A stretch of 64,000 nt of DNA, taken from positions 17,405-81,404 of the forward strand of contig WOUR01000031.1 of the NCBI GenBank assembly GCA_009772935.1, given 5' to 3'. The position numbers and the translations under genes are program-made. Shown piece after piece: positions 46,126 through 55,431 of this stretch; the first letter of the stretch is position 1, and the number at the start of each line of letters is the position of its first letter. This DNA comes from Rhodospirillaceae bacterium (GTDB lineage: Bacteria; Pseudomonadota; Alphaproteobacteria; Reyranellales; Reyranellaceae). Under the pieces are notes generated by a model. The model was not told the DNA's origin. It saw only the letters and a program-made list of their open reading frames with translations, and ran no database searches.

Positions 46126-48188
46126 GCGCGGTCCTCCAGGACGATCTGACCCACTTCGTTGATGCGGGCGACGAAGCCGGCGGGAACGACGGTGGTGGTA
46201 CCGTCCTCGACGATCAGCGCCGGTCCGTCGAACGACATGCCGGGCGTCAGCGCCCTGCGCTCGTGGAGGGCTGCCCGTTCCAGGAGGCCGCTCGCGGGAT
46301 CGAACACTTCGCGATGGCCCGACGGCGCGGGCGCGGCGATCTTCGTCACGGGCCTGGCGGGCGGCGGCAGCGGCCGGTCGGTGCCGATCGACAGGGTCCA
46401 GGTCAGGGCCTCGACTTCGAGCTTGGGAATGGCGCGGCCGAACACCTGCTCGTAGGTCGCCTCGAAGCGGCGGCGCAGGTCGCCTGCGGCATCCGCGGCG
46501 AACGGCTCGTTGGGCAGCGGCACGGCGATCTCATGGCCCTGGCCGCGATAGCGCATGAAGGCCTGGCGCGATTCGACCAGCGCCTCGTCCGGCGCTGCCG
46601 GCCGTACCACGGTCTCTGCTTCGGTACGCATGGCGGCAAACAGCTCGTTCAGCATCTTCGCGTCGAACATGTCGAGCCTGACATGGCGCGTCCTCACCAC
46701 CTCGTAGGCAATGGAGGCGCGCAGGAAGCCGAAGGCCGAACCGACGCCGGCGCCGACCGGCACGATGACCTGCTTCATGCCGAGCTTGCGGGCGAGACGC
46801 GCAGCGTGCAGCGGCGCGGCGCCGCCGAAGGCGATCAGCGCGCGGTCGGCGGTGTCCTTGCCGTTCTCGACGGCGTGCACGCGGGCGGCACTCGCCATGG
46901 TCTCGTCGACGATCTCGGCCACGCCGGCCGCCGCACCCTGGGCATCTGTGCCGAGCGGGCCGGCCAGCGCCTGCAGGGCGGCTTCGGCCTTGTCGCGGTG
47001 AAGCGGAATGGCGCCACCGGCGAAGCGCGCGGGATCGAGTCGCCCCAGCGCGGTATCGGCGTCGGTGACGGTCGGCTCGGTGCCGCCGCGGCCGTAGCAT
47101 GCGGGACCGGGCACGCTGCCGGCGGAATCGGGGCCGACCTGGATGCGGCCCAGCGCATCGAGGCGGGCGATCGAGCCGCCGCCGGCGCCGATCTCGACCA
47201 GTTCGATGACGGGAATGCGCACCGGCAGGCCGGAGCCCTGAACGAAGCGATAGGCGCGCGCCACCTCGAACTGGCGCGAGCGCTGAAGTTCCAGATCGTC
47301 GAGCAGGGTGAGCTTGGCGGTGGTGCCGCCCATGTCGAAGGCAACGGCCCGGCGGGCGTCGTTTTCGGCCGCAACCGTGCGCGCCAGGATGGCGCCACCG
47401 GCCGGTCCGGATTCGACCAGCCGCACCGGATAGCGCCGCGCGGTTTCGACCGTGGTGATGCCTCCCGACGACATCATCAGCAGCAGCGGGGCCGCGATTC
47501 CGTCCTTCTTCAGGTCGGCTTCGAGCTGGCCGAGATAGCCTGCCATGCGTGGCAGGACGTAGGCATTGGCGATGGTGGTAGAGGTGCGCTCGTATTCGCG
47601 GATCTCGGGACAGACCTCGCAGGACAGCGATATCGCGACGCCTGGCAGTTCCTCGGCCAGGATCGCCCCGGCGCGACGCTCATGCGCCTCATAGGTGAAG
47701 CTGTGCAGGAAGCAGACCGCGACCCCCTCGATCTTCTCGGCTCGCAGTTGCGCGGCCACACGGCGCACTGCCGTTTCGTCGAGCGCCAGCAGCACCGCGC
47801 CGTCGGACGCCACGCGCTCCGGTACGCCGAAACGCAGGTCGCGCGGCACCAGCGGCTGCGGCCGCTCCATGTGGATGTCGTACTGCTCGAAACGGTGCTC
47901 CCACGCCATCTCGACGGAATCGCGGAAGCCTTCCGTCGTGATCAGCGCCGTGCGCGCGCCCTTGCGTTCGATCAGCGCATTGGTGGCGAGGGTGGTTCCG
48001 TGGACGACCAGCGTCACGTCCTGCGGTCGGCACTTCGCTTCGGCCAGAATGGCGCGCACGCCTTCCAGCACGGCGCGCTCGGGTGCGTCGGGCGTCGTCA
48101 GAACCTTGGTCGCATGGGATTTCGCACCGAATTCCAGGACGACGTCGGTGAACGTGCCGCCGATATCGACGGCCAGACGGGAGGACAT
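46122..48188 (-). CDS. hyuA: Hydantoinase A / N-methylhydantoinase-type subunit
   Basis: A 688-aa ATP-binding subunit of the HyuA family. It begins LAVDIGGTFTDVVLEFG, the phosphate-binding signature, and contains FDMGGTTAKLTL and GAGGGSIARLDALGRIQVGP. Together with hyuB it hydrolyses cyclic amides or carboxylates ketones at the cost of ATP. It begins two bases after the Bug-type gene stops in the same direction, so a binding protein and an enzyme for the same compound are likely linked. Confidence 0.92.
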   Translation of the reverse strand: MSSRLAVDIGGTFTDVVLEFGAKSHATKVLTTPDAPERAVLEGVRAILAEAKCRPQDVTLVVHGTTLATNALIERKGARTALITTEGFRDSVEMAWEHRFEQYDIHMERPQPLVPRDLRFGVPERVASDGAVLLALDETAVRRVAAQLRAEKIEGVAVCFLHSFTYEAHERRAGAILAEELPGVAISLSCEVCPEIREYERTSTTIANAYVLPRMAGYLGQLEADLKKDGIAAPLLLMMSSGGITTVETARRYPVRLVESGPAGGAILARTVAAENDARRAVAFDMGGTTAKLTLLDDLELQRSRQFEVARAYRFVQGSGLPVRIPVIELVEIGAGGGSIARLDALGRIQVGPDSAGSVPGPACYGRGGTEPTVTDADTALGRLDPARFAGGAIPLHRDKAEAALQALAGPLGTDAQGAAAGVAEIVDETMASAARVHAVENGKDTADRALIAFGGAAPLHAARLARKLGMKQVIVPVGAGVGSAFGFLRASIAYEVVRTRHVRLDMFDAKMLNELFAAMRTEAETVVRPAAPDEALVESRQAFMRYRGQGHEIAVPLPNEPFAADAAGDLRRRFEATYEQVFGRAIPKLEVEALTWTLSIGTDRPLPPPARPVTKIAAPAPSGHREVFDPASGLLERAALHERRALTPGMSFDGPALIVEDGTTTVVPAGFVARINEVGQIVLEDRA

Positions 48189-48190
48189 TC

Positions 48191-49168
48191 TTACTCGTCG
48201 ATCTTGATGTTGCCCTTGCGTACCACGTCGCCCCAGGTGACGGAATCGCGCTTCAGGAAGGCCACGTATTCGTCAGGCGGCAGGAGGGCCGGCGTGAGAC
48301 CGCTCTCGTCGTACTTCTTCTTCACGTCCGGCTCGGCCAGCACCTTGGCGATGGCGGCGTACAGCCGGTCGACGATCGGCTTGGGCGTGCCGGCAGGGGC
48401 CGCGAGCCCGTACCAGTTCTCCGCCACGTAGCCCTTTACGACCTCGTCGATTGCCGGCGTGTCGGGCAGGACGGGCCAGCGCTGGGGCGAGGTCACGGCC
48501 ATGGCACGCGCCTTGCCGCTGCGGATCAGGCCGAGCGTCGCGGGATCGCCGAAATAGGCATCGACGATGCCGGCCGCGAGGTCGTTCAGGGCCGGGCCCG
48601 TGCCGCGATAGGGCACGTGGATCATCTTCAGGCCCGACATCTGGGTAAACAGCTCGCCGGCAAGATGCTGGCTGGTGCCGATGCCGCCCGAGGCCCAGCG
48701 CAGTTCCTGCTTCTTCGCCAGCTCCATGAACTCCGGCAGCGTCTTCGCGGGAAGGTCGTTGCGCACCGCCAGGATGAACGGCATGCGCACCAGCCGCGTG
48801 ATCTGGGTCAGCGCCATCGGATCGTAGGGCATCTTGCTGCGCAGATGTGGACCGGCGGTCAGCGTACCGGCGCCGGTGAGCGACAGCGTATAGCCGTCGG
48901 GCGCCGCATGCGACATCGCCTCGACGCCTATGATGCCCCCGGCACCGCCCTTGTTCTCGATGATGATCGTCTGCCCGAGTTCCTTCGACAGCGGCTCCAT
49001 CATCAGCCGCGCCGTCAGGTCGACGCCACCGCCCGGCGGGAAGGGCACGATCATCTTGATTGGCCGCTCGGGATACTTGCCCTGCGCGGAGGCCGCGCGA
49101 GCGACGAAGGGTGAGGCAAGCGCCCCGACGATAAGCTGCCGCAGAATTTGTCGACGAGTGTTACGCAA
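48191..49168 (-). CDS. Bug/TctC-type substrate-binding protein
   Basis: A 325-aa periplasmic binding protein with a signal peptide (RRQILRQLIVGALASPFVAR, cleavage near ASAQG) and Bug blocks YPERPIKMIVPFPPGGGVDL, GQTIIIENKGGAGGIIGVEA and HVPYRGTGPALNDLAAGIVD. The start is TTG at 49168, preceded by AAGGGG at six-base spacing. It sits directly upstream of hyuA and hyuB, so its ligand is probably the substrate of that enzyme pair or a related compound. No TctA/TctB is nearby. Confidence 0.9.
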   Translation of the reverse strand: MRNTRRQILRQLIVGALASPFVARAASAQGKYPERPIKMIVPFPPGGGVDLTARLMMEPLSKELGQTIIIENKGGAGGIIGVEAMSHAAPDGYTLSLTGAGTLTAGPHLRSKMPYDPMALTQITRLVRMPFILAVRNDLPAKTLPEFMELAKKQELRWASGGIGTSQHLAGELFTQMSGLKMIHVPYRGTGPALNDLAAGIVDAYFGDPATLGLIRSGKARAMAVTSPQRWPVLPDTPAIDEVVKGYVAENWYGLAAPAGTPKPIVDRLYAAIAKVLAEPDVKKKYDESGLTPALLPPDEYVAFLKRDSVTWGDVVRKGNIKIDE

Positions 49169-49258
49169 ACCGATCCCCTTGTTTCTGAAGCGAACTCGAC
49201 AGGGTAGCCGTCGCTATGTCGCCGTTCGATTCGAGTGCAATCTCGATGCCAGCGAGTC

Positions 49259-50419
49259 CTAGAGCGCCACTTTCCTGAAGACTTCGACGAAACGATCGAC
49301 ATCCTGCTCGTCGTTGTAGACGTGCGGACTGATGCGCAGCCGGCCGAGGCGCGGCGCGGCATAGACATTCTCCGCGGCGAGTTTCTGCGGCAGGTCGTCG
49401 GCCATCCCTTTGGGAAACTGCAGGCAGATCAAGTGCGGCGCGCGCAGCTTGCGGTCGAGCACGCGCACGCCGGTGTTGGCCAGCCCGTCGGCCAGCCGAT
49501 CGGTCAGCATGCCGAGCCGCGCGACGATGGCATCGTTGCCCCAGCCCGCCATCATCTCCATGCCGACCGCCGCCATTTCGAGTGTGATGAAATGGTCGCG
49601 CTCGCCCATGTCGTAGCGGCGCGCGCCGTCGGCGTAGGACAGGTCGCGGAAGTAGACTTTCTGTTCGGCGGCCACGCCCTTGCGCGCGGGCGCGGTCTGC
49701 TCGAGCGGCACGCCGTTCTGGTGGCGCTTGGCGACATACATGAAGGCGCGGCCATAGGGACCCAGCACCCATTTGTAGGTCGGGAAGATCAGGAAGTCGG
49801 GATCGAGCGCCTTCACGTCGATGCGGCGGACGCCGGCATCGTGAGTGGCATCGACCAGGAACGCCGCGCCTGCCTGGCGCGCCGCTTCGCCGATCCGCGG
49901 CAGGTCGATGGCGCCGCCATCCGACCAGTGTACGGACGAGATCGAGACAAGCGAGAGGGGAGGTGCATCTTTGCGCGTCATCGCGTCCAGCACCGCCGAG
50001 GTCCAGTCACCGTCGACGGGCTGCTTCACCTGTTCGACGGTGAAGCCTCCGTCTTCGGCCCGGCTCATCCATTCCAGGACCGGCGAAGTGTGGTCGTCCT
50101 GCAGAACAAGCACACGGCTGCCGCGAGGCAGGCGCATCACCTTGCCCGCCGTCGATACGCCGTAGCCGACGGACGGGATCAGCGCGATGTCGACGGGGGC
50201 GGCGCCGATCAACGCCGCCGCCGCACTGCGCGCGCGTTCGTACTGCTTCGACATGAAATCTGCGTCGAGCTTCCACGGCTGGCCCTTGCGCGCGACGCCG
50301 ATTCGGCCCGCCTCCTGAACCGCGAGCGGCAGCGGGCTCCAGGCGGCGGCATTGAGAAAGCAGACATCGCGCGGGATGTCGAACAAAGCGCGTTGGGAAG
50401 GAAGCATCGGGACCGCCAT
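49259..50419 (-). CDS. Class V aminotransferase-fold PLP enzyme
   Basis: A 386-aa pyridoxal-phosphate enzyme of fold type I. The PLP-binding Asp190 is in LVDATHDAG and Lys216 in FPTYKWVLGPYGRAF, giving the class V arrangement seen in kynureninases, cysteine desulfurases and epimerases. The NAAAWSPLP start and YKWVLGPYG block are common in a widespread but poorly defined subgroup. ATG 50419 was kept; ATG 50407 is in frame. It lies 90 bases upstream of the Bug gene and may belong to the same operon as hyuAB. Confidence 0.82.
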   Translation of the reverse strand: MAVPMLPSQRALFDIPRDVCFLNAAAWSPLPLAVQEAGRIGVARKGQPWKLDADFMSKQYERARSAAAALIGAAPVDIALIPSVGYGVSTAGKVMRLPRGSRVLVLQDDHTSPVLEWMSRAEDGGFTVEQVKQPVDGDWTSAVLDAMTRKDAPPLSLVSISSVHWSDGGAIDLPRIGEAARQAGAAFLVDATHDAGVRRIDVKALDPDFLIFPTYKWVLGPYGRAFMYVAKRHQNGVPLEQTAPARKGVAAEQKVYFRDLSYADGARRYDMGERDHFITLEMAAVGMEMMAGWGNDAIVARLGMLTDRLADGLANTGVRVLDRKLRAPHLICLQFPKGMADDLPQKLAAENVYAAPRLGRLRISPHVYNDEQDVDRFVEVFRKVAL

Positions 50420-50460
50420 CGGTGAAGGAGGCGGCGAGCGTAAGGCAATCGCGGGCCAAG

Positions 50461-50492
50461 AAAAAGGACGCCCGTCTTGCGACGGACGCCCT
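50461..50492 (-). terminator. Rho-independent terminator of csbD
   Basis: On the minus strand a 12-bp stem (two or three G-U pairs) with a GCAA tetraloop of the GNRA class is followed directly by five T. It lies 34 bases after the csbD stop and is a textbook intrinsic terminator. Confidence 0.85.
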
Positions 50493-50525
50493 CTGTCTCG
50501 ACAATCTTTGCAGAAGGTCGCGGCG

Positions 50526-50714
50526 TTAGCCGTCGATCGCTTTCTTGAGCGCGTCCTTGGTCTTGCCGACAGCCTGCTGGGCCTCCCCCTTGCGCTCCTG
50601 GATCGCGCCCTCGACGCGCATCTTGTCGCTGTCGATGGCCTTCCCGATACCCTGCTTGACATTGCCGACGGCCTCGTTGGTGACGCCCTTGATCTTGTCG
50701 GTCGTGCTGCTCAT
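50526..50714 (-). CDS. CsbD family general stress protein
   Basis: A 62-aa hydrophilic protein of the CsbD family (DKIKGVTNEAVGNVKQGIGK, then GAIQERKGEAQQAVGKTKDA). Members accumulate under the general stress response but have no known biochemical activity. AGGAG precedes the ATG. An EcfG-like element (50749-50773) lies upstream and an intrinsic terminator follows, so it forms a single-gene transcript. It is divergent from the trehalose operon. Confidence 0.93.
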   Translation of the reverse strand: MSSTTDKIKGVTNEAVGNVKQGIGKAIDSDKMRVEGAIQERKGEAQQAVGKTKDALKKAIDG

Positions 50715-50748
50715 CGATTTCTCCTCTGTCGAATGGTTGTCCGGTTAC

Positions 50749-50773
50749 AACGCCTCTCCTTGACCGGCGTTGC
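50749..50773 (-). promoter_or_regulatory. EcfG-like stress promoter for csbD
   Basis: On the minus strand GCAAC (50769-50773) and CGTT (50749-50752) are separated by 16 bases. The alphaproteobacterial EcfG consensus is GGAAC-N16/17-CGTT, so there is one mismatch. Its place, about 35 bases before the csbD start, and the stress nature of csbD support the call. Confidence 0.6.
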
Positions 50774-50856
50774 GCCGACATTTCTCGACCAGGCGCGGCG
50801 GCCCCTGGGTCCAAGTATTGGGTTCGGACCGCCTGTTGATTGGTGAAGCAATCGGG

Positions 50857-50881
50857 GGAACCAAGAGCGATCCCTGACGTT
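50857..50881 (+). promoter_or_regulatory. EcfG-type stress promoter for the otsB operon
   Basis: GGAAC (50857-50861) and CGTT (50878-50881) are separated by exactly 16 bases, a perfect match to the GGAAC-N16-CGTT general-stress sigma consensus. Transcription would begin near 50888, about 107 bases upstream of otsB. Trehalose synthesis is a known output of this regulon in several Alphaproteobacteria. The 280-base intergenic region 50715-50994 holds this promoter and the csbD promoter. Confidence 0.75.
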
Positions 50882-50994
50882 GAACGACCACGCGCTAGGC
50901 GCGGCCGTCGCTTGGGCGGTCCCCGAACCGCGGCGTGTGGTGGTCGAGAAAGCCTCTTCGCGCCCCAGGGCATCCAAGGCGCAGAGGGGACGAG

Positions 50995-51753
50995 ATGGCA
51001 GCAACAGACTTCGACTACGGTTCGGCGCTTTTCCTGGATCTCGACGGGACACTGCTGGAGATCGCCGCGACGCCCGAACTCGTGGTCGTCCCGCCCAATC
51101 TGCCTGGGGTCCTGATGCAGCTCCATACGGTGTTGGGTGGCGCTCTCGCCATCGTCAGCGGCCGATCCCTCAAGACCATTGACCAGTTCCTGCAGCCGTT
51201 TATGTCGGCCGCCGCGGGCGAGCATGGGGTCACGTTGCGCTTCAGCGACGGAACCGTCGAGGAGATGCCGGCCGGCTTGGCCGTGACGCAGGCCTGGCGG
51301 GATTCGCTCGTGGCGGCAACGGAGCGCTGGCCGGGCGTACTGGTCGAGCCCAAGCCCCACGGCTGCGCAATCCACTATCGGCTGGCGCCGGAGCGGCACG
51401 ACGACGTCTGGCGTCTCGTGCGCGCCCTCGTGCCGGAAGATCATCCCTGGTTTCGGCTGATCCCTGCACGCGAAGCCGTCGAGATCGGACCGCGCGGCAC
51501 CTCCAAGGGACATGCGGTCGAGCGATTGATGAAAGACAGCGCTTTCAAGGGCCGTCGACCGATTTTCATCGGCGACGATTTCACCGACGAAGCCGGCATG
51601 ACCGCGGCGCGACGTCATGGCGGCGAGGGATTGCGTGTGCAGGAGGTGTTCGACGGTGACCCGGCGAAGGTGCGCGCCTGGCTCGCGCGCAATGCCGAAC
51701 GGATGGCGCATGCATTGAACACACCCCCGGCAGGAGCAACGGCCCGTCCATGA
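50995..51753 (+). CDS. otsB: Trehalose-6-phosphate phosphatase
   Basis: A 252-aa HAD-superfamily phosphatase that releases trehalose from trehalose-6-phosphate. The motif I is LFLDLDGTLLEIA, motif II AIVSGRS, the lysine is in RGTSKGHAVE, and motif IV is IFIGDDFTDEAGM. ATG 50995 has GAGGGG five bases upstream; the in-frame codons before it have no homology. Its stop overlaps the start of the GH15 gene in ATGA. It is the first gene of the trehalose operon. Confidence 0.94.
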   Translation: MAATDFDYGSALFLDLDGTLLEIAATPELVVVPPNLPGVLMQLHTVLGGALAIVSGRSLKTIDQFLQPFMSAAAGEHGVTLRFSDGTVEEMPAGLAVTQAWRDSLVAATERWPGVLVEPKPHGCAIHYRLAPERHDDVWRLVRALVPEDHPWFRLIPAREAVEIGPRGTSKGHAVERLMKDSAFKGRRPIFIGDDFTDEAGMTAARRHGGEGLRVQEVFDGDPAKVRAWLARNAERMAHALNTPPAGATARP

Positions 51754-53549
51754 GCACTCTAGACCTCGGTGTCATCGGCAACTGCTCGATCGCGAGCCTG
51801 ATCGACCGCAACGGCCGACACGTCTGGCATGGCCTGGGACGGCTCGACGGCGATCCGGTCTTCAATGCCCTGCTGGGTGGTAACGACCCGCAGGCGGGTT
51901 TCATGGACGCCGTCTTCGACGGCATCAAGGAAAGTCGGCAGCGCTACATTCCCAACACCGCCATTCTCGAGACGACCATCGAATGCAGCGGCGGAACGGC
52001 GCGCATCCTGGATTTTGCGCCGCGCTTCCGACGGTTCGGACGCATGTTCCGTCCCCCCATGCTGATGCGCCGGTTCGAGCCGTTGGCCGGACGGCCGCGC
52101 GTCACCCTGCGCCTGCGCCCCACCTTCGACTACGGCGCGCGCAAACCGCAGGTCACGGTGGGCAGCAACCACATACGCTACTACGGCGATGCCTCGGTGC
52201 TGCGGCTCACCACGGATGCCTCGCTGAACTACGTGCTCCACGAGACCGAGTTCTCGCTCGACCGGCCACTCACTCTCATCGTGGGCGCCGACGAGAGCAT
52301 CACCGACAATGTCGATCAGCTGTCGCGCTCCTTCCTCAGCGAGACCGAGATCTACTGGCAGGGATGGGTGCGCGACCTCAACATTCCGTTCGACTGGCAG
52401 GTCGCCGTCATTCGTGCCGCCATCACCCTCAAACTCTGCAGCTACGAGGATACCGGCGCGGTGCTGGCCGCGCTCACGACGTCTGTGCCGGAGGCCGCCG
52501 GCACTGTGCGCAATTGGGACTATCGCTTCACCTGGCTGCGTGACGCCTTCTTCACGGTGACGGCGCTCAACCGGCTGTCGGCGACCCGCACGATGGAAAG
52601 TTACGTGCGGTTCATCATCGACGTGGTCGAGGCCGGAAGCGCGCGCGGCCAGGTCGAGAGTGTTGCGCCCCTGTTCCCGATCGCGCCAGGCACCGACACG
52701 GTGGAGCGCCTGATCGATACGCTGCCGGGTTATCGGGGCTACGGCCCGGTGCGCATCGGCAACGCCGCGGTAGGCCAGCGTCAGAACGACGTTTACGGCT
52801 CGATGGTGCTGACGGCTGCGCAGATGTTCTGGGACGAGCGGCTGCCGCGGCAGGGCGATGTGGAACTCTATCGGCAGCTTTGCGCCGTCGGCAACGCGGC
52901 GCACCGCGCCGCCCTTACGCCGGATGCCGGCCTGTGGGAATACCGCGAGCGCGAGGAAGTGCATACCTTCTCCGCCGCCATGTGCTGGGCCGCCCAGCAT
53001 CGGCTCGGGATGATCGCCCGGCGGGTCGGCTTGGGGGGCGAATCGCGCGAATGGCTCGCCAAGGCGGGCGTGCTGCGCCAGGAAATCCTCCAGCGCGGCA
53101 CCATGTCTGAAGGCTGGCTGTCGGGCGTGCTCGACCGCGAGATGGCCGATGCGTCCAGCCTCGTTCTGCCCGAGATCGGCCTACTGCGGTCCGACGATCC
53201 GCGCTTCCATGCCACGCTCGACATGGTCTCCCGCAAGCTGATGAAGAATGGCTTCATCATGCGCTATATCGAGGCCGACGATTTCGGCGCGCCGTCCAAT
53301 GCTTTCCTGCTGTGCACCTTCTGGTACATCGACGCGCTGGCCAGCGTCGGCCGCCGCGAGGAGGCGTTGGAGCTCTTCAACAACGTGCTGGCGCGGCGCA
53401 ACCATGTCGGCCTGCTGTCGGAGGATCTCGATCCACGCACCGGCGAACTGTGGGGCAACTTCCCGCAGACCTACAGCCAGGTCGGCCTCATCCTGTCGGC
53501 CATGCGGCTCTCGCGGAGCTGGGAGGAGGGGCTGTGGCACGCCTCGTGA
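51750..53549 (+). CDS. Glycoside hydrolase family 15 protein (glucoamylase/trehalase type)
   Basis: A 599-aa cytosolic (alpha/alpha)6-barrel glycoside hydrolase. N-terminal ISLIGNCSIASLIDRNG-like DLGVIGNCSIASLIDRNG and the barrel blocks RNWDYRFTWLRDAFFTVTAL, GLWEYREREEVHTFSAAMCW and APSNAFLLCTFWYIDALAS are typical for GH15, with acidic residues (Glu in WEYRE) in the expected catalytic position. GH15 includes trehalases, known in mycobacteria, and glucan hydrolases. Its place between otsB and otsA, overlapping both (4 and 16 bases), suggests control of trehalose or glucan turnover within the same stress transcript. Confidence 0.9.
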   Translation: MSTLDLGVIGNCSIASLIDRNGRHVWHGLGRLDGDPVFNALLGGNDPQAGFMDAVFDGIKESRQRYIPNTAILETTIECSGGTARILDFAPRFRRFGRMFRPPMLMRRFEPLAGRPRVTLRLRPTFDYGARKPQVTVGSNHIRYYGDASVLRLTTDASLNYVLHETEFSLDRPLTLIVGADESITDNVDQLSRSFLSETEIYWQGWVRDLNIPFDWQVAVIRAAITLKLCSYEDTGAVLAALTTSVPEAAGTVRNWDYRFTWLRDAFFTVTALNRLSATRTMESYVRFIIDVVEAGSARGQVESVAPLFPIAPGTDTVERLIDTLPGYRGYGPVRIGNAAVGQRQNDVYGSMVLTAAQMFWDERLPRQGDVELYRQLCAVGNAAHRAALTPDAGLWEYREREEVHTFSAAMCWAAQHRLGMIARRVGLGGESREWLAKAGVLRQEILQRGTMSEGWLSGVLDREMADASSLVLPEIGLLRSDDPRFHATLDMVSRKLMKNGFIMRYIEADDFGAPSNAFLLCTFWYIDALASVGRREEALELFNNVLARRNHVGLLSEDLDPRTGELWGNFPQTYSQVGLILSAMRLSRSWEEGLWHAS

Positions 53550-54916
53550 TCGTCTCCAACCGCGTGCCCGTTCCCAAGGCGCGCGGCACGGCCGCGGGCG
53601 GCCTGGCGGTCGCGCTGCGTGACCTCCTGACGCCCGGCGCGATGTGGTTCGGGTGGAGCGGCCGGCTCGCCGCGGAGCCCTCTACGCAACCTGCCATCGT
53701 CGAGGCGCGCGGCGTTACCTATGCCACGGTCGACCTGACGACGGACGCCTATCGCGGCTTCTACGTTGGCTTCGCCAACGGTGCGCTGTGGCCTTTGCTG
53801 CACTTCCGCCTCGGCTTGATGCACTTCCGCCGCGAGGATTACGAGGGCTATCTCTCGGTGAACCGCTCCTTCGCCTCGTCTCTGGCGCCGCTGCTGCAGG
53901 GCGACGATACGGTCTGGGCGCACGATTACCATCTCATTCCGTTCGCCCGCCTGCTGCGCAAGGAAGGCTTCGAAGGTCGAATCGGATTCTTCCTGCACGT
54001 TCCGTTCGTGCCGCCATCGATGCTCGAGGCGATGCCGGTGGCGCGCGAGCTGGTGGCGGATCTGTGCGCCTACGACGTTGTGGGTTTCCAGACCGAGGAA
54101 CATGCGCGCGACTTTCGCGACTGCGCGCATCGCCTGCTCGGTGCCACGGTCGAGGGCGAGTGGATCCGGCTGGCCGGCCGCCGTGTGCGCGCCTTTGCGG
54201 ATCCGATCGGCATCGATGCCCAGGGCTTTGCGCAGGACGCGGTTCGGGCGGCGGGCGAGAAGGAGGTGCAGCGGGTGGCCGAGAGCCTGTCGAACAGGGC
54301 ACTCGCGATCGGCGTCGACCGCCTGGACTATTCCAAGGGGCTGCCGCACCGCTTCGAGGCGTTCGGCCGCCTGATCGAGAAGCATCCCGAGCACAAGCGC
54401 AGGATCCACTTCCTGCAGATATGTCCGCGCTCGCGCGAGGAGGTCGACGAATATCGTCGGCTGCGCACCGAGCTCGACCGGCTGGCGGGACGCATCAACG
54501 GCCGCTTCTCCGAGTTCGACTGGACCCCGCTGCGCTATTCGACCCGCGCCGCGCCACGCTCAACACTGGCAGGCCTCTATCGCCTCGGCCGCATCGGGGT
54601 CGTAACGCCGCTGCGCGACGGCATGAACCTGGTCGCCAAGGAGTTCGTGGCCGCGCAATCGGACGAGGATCCCGGCGTACTGGTCCTGTCGCAGTTCGCC
54701 GGGGCCGCCCAGGACCTGACCGAGGCGTTGATCGTGAATCCATTCGATCCCGACGCCATTGCCGACGCTATGCACGTCGCTCTGACGATGCCGCTGACGG
54801 AGCGCCAGGAGCGCCAGAGCGTGCTGAAGCAGAAGGTGATGCGTACCACGGCGGAGGCCTATTGCCGCCGCTTCATCGAAGCGCTCGAAGCGCCCGCGGT
54901 CGCGCGCGCCGCCTAG
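53534..54916 (+). CDS. otsA: Trehalose-6-phosphate synthase
   Basis: A 460-aa GT20 glycosyltransferase that joins UDP-glucose and glucose-6-phosphate. Landmarks are [20 protein letters not shown] at the N-terminus, [39 protein letters not shown] and [18 protein letters not shown]. The start is GTG at 53534, preceded by AGGAGGGG and overlapping the GH15 gene by 16 bases; the longer upstream open frame lies inside GH15. It is the last gene of the operon, converging on a GNAT gene with a 4-base overlap. Confidence 0.95.
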   Translation: MARLVIVSNRVPVPKARGTAAGGLAVALRDLLTPGAMWFGWSGRLAAEPSTQPAIVEARGVTYATVDLTTDAYRGFYVGFANGALWPLLHFRLGLMHFRREDYEGYLSVNRSFASSLAPLLQGDDTVWAHDYHLIPFARLLRKEGFEGRIGFFLHVPFVPPSMLEAMPVARELVADLCAYDVVGFQTEEHARDFRDCAHRLLGATVEGEWIRLAGRRVRAFADPIGIDAQGFAQDAVRAAGEKEVQRVAESLSNRALAIGVDRLDYSKGLPHRFEAFGRLIEKHPEHKRRIHFLQICPRSREEVDEYRRLRTELDRLAGRINGRFSEFDWTPLRYSTRAAPRSTLAGLYRLGRIGVVTPLRDGMNLVAKEFVAAQSDEDPGVLVLSQFAGAAQDLTEALIVNPFDPDAIADAMHVALTMPLTERQERQSVLKQKVMRTTAEAYCRRFIEALEAPAVARAA

Positions 54917-55431
54917 GAAACCAGGCCGAAGGCCGCCGGATAGACGATCAGCCCGTCGTCGCCGTCAAGCGCGCCGGGGACAAGTTCCAAGGCCATGAAC
55001 GAGTCGCCTTCGAAGGGTGCGTCGAGGCCGCTCGCCAGCTCGGCCGAGAAGCCGAAACGCGGATAGTAGTCGGGATGCCCGAGGACCACGACGGCCTGCC
55101 ATTCGCGGCGCCGCGCCAGATCGAGCCCGGTTTCGACGAGGGCGGTGCCGATGCCCGAATTCTGGTGTTCGGGATGCACGCACATCGGAGCGAGAGAGAG
55201 CGTCGGCACGGCGTCGTCGTCGACCATCGTCGTCAGCGCGCTGAACAGGATGTGGCCGACGATGGCGCCATCCTCGACCGCCACCAGCTCGACCGCATCG
55301 ATGAACGCTTCCCGCAGCTCGTCAATCAGCCTGCTTTCGAACGGTCCGCCGAAAACCAGGTCGTTCAGGCGGCGGATCGCGCCATCGTCCGCCGGTTCGC
55401 GCTCGCGGATCACCACGTCACGGATCACCAC
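54913..55431 (-). CDS. GNAT family N-acetyltransferase
   Basis: A 172-aa acetyltransferase with the acetyl-CoA-binding motif A at LAPMCVHPEHQNSGIGTALV and the downstream VLGHPDYYPRFGFSAEL block, typical of the YhbS-like group. Substrate is unknown. The start is one of several GTG codons (55431, 55428, 55416) near the end of the upstream PPOX gene, which it overlaps, so it is likely coupled to it. Its stop overlaps the otsA stop region on the opposite strand. Confidence 0.85.
   Translation of the reverse strand: MVIRDVVIREREPADDGAIRRLNDLVFGGPFESRLIDELREAFIDAVELVAVEDGAIVGHILFSALTTMVDDDAVPTLSLAPMCVHPEHQNSGIGTALVETGLDLARRREWQAVVVLGHPDYYPRFGFSAELASGLDAPFEGDSFMALELVPGALDGDDGLIVYPAAFGLVS

Noticed and set aside
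46101..48431. 776-codon plus-strand frame over hyuA
   Set aside because: Antisense shadow of hyuA without any recognisable domain.
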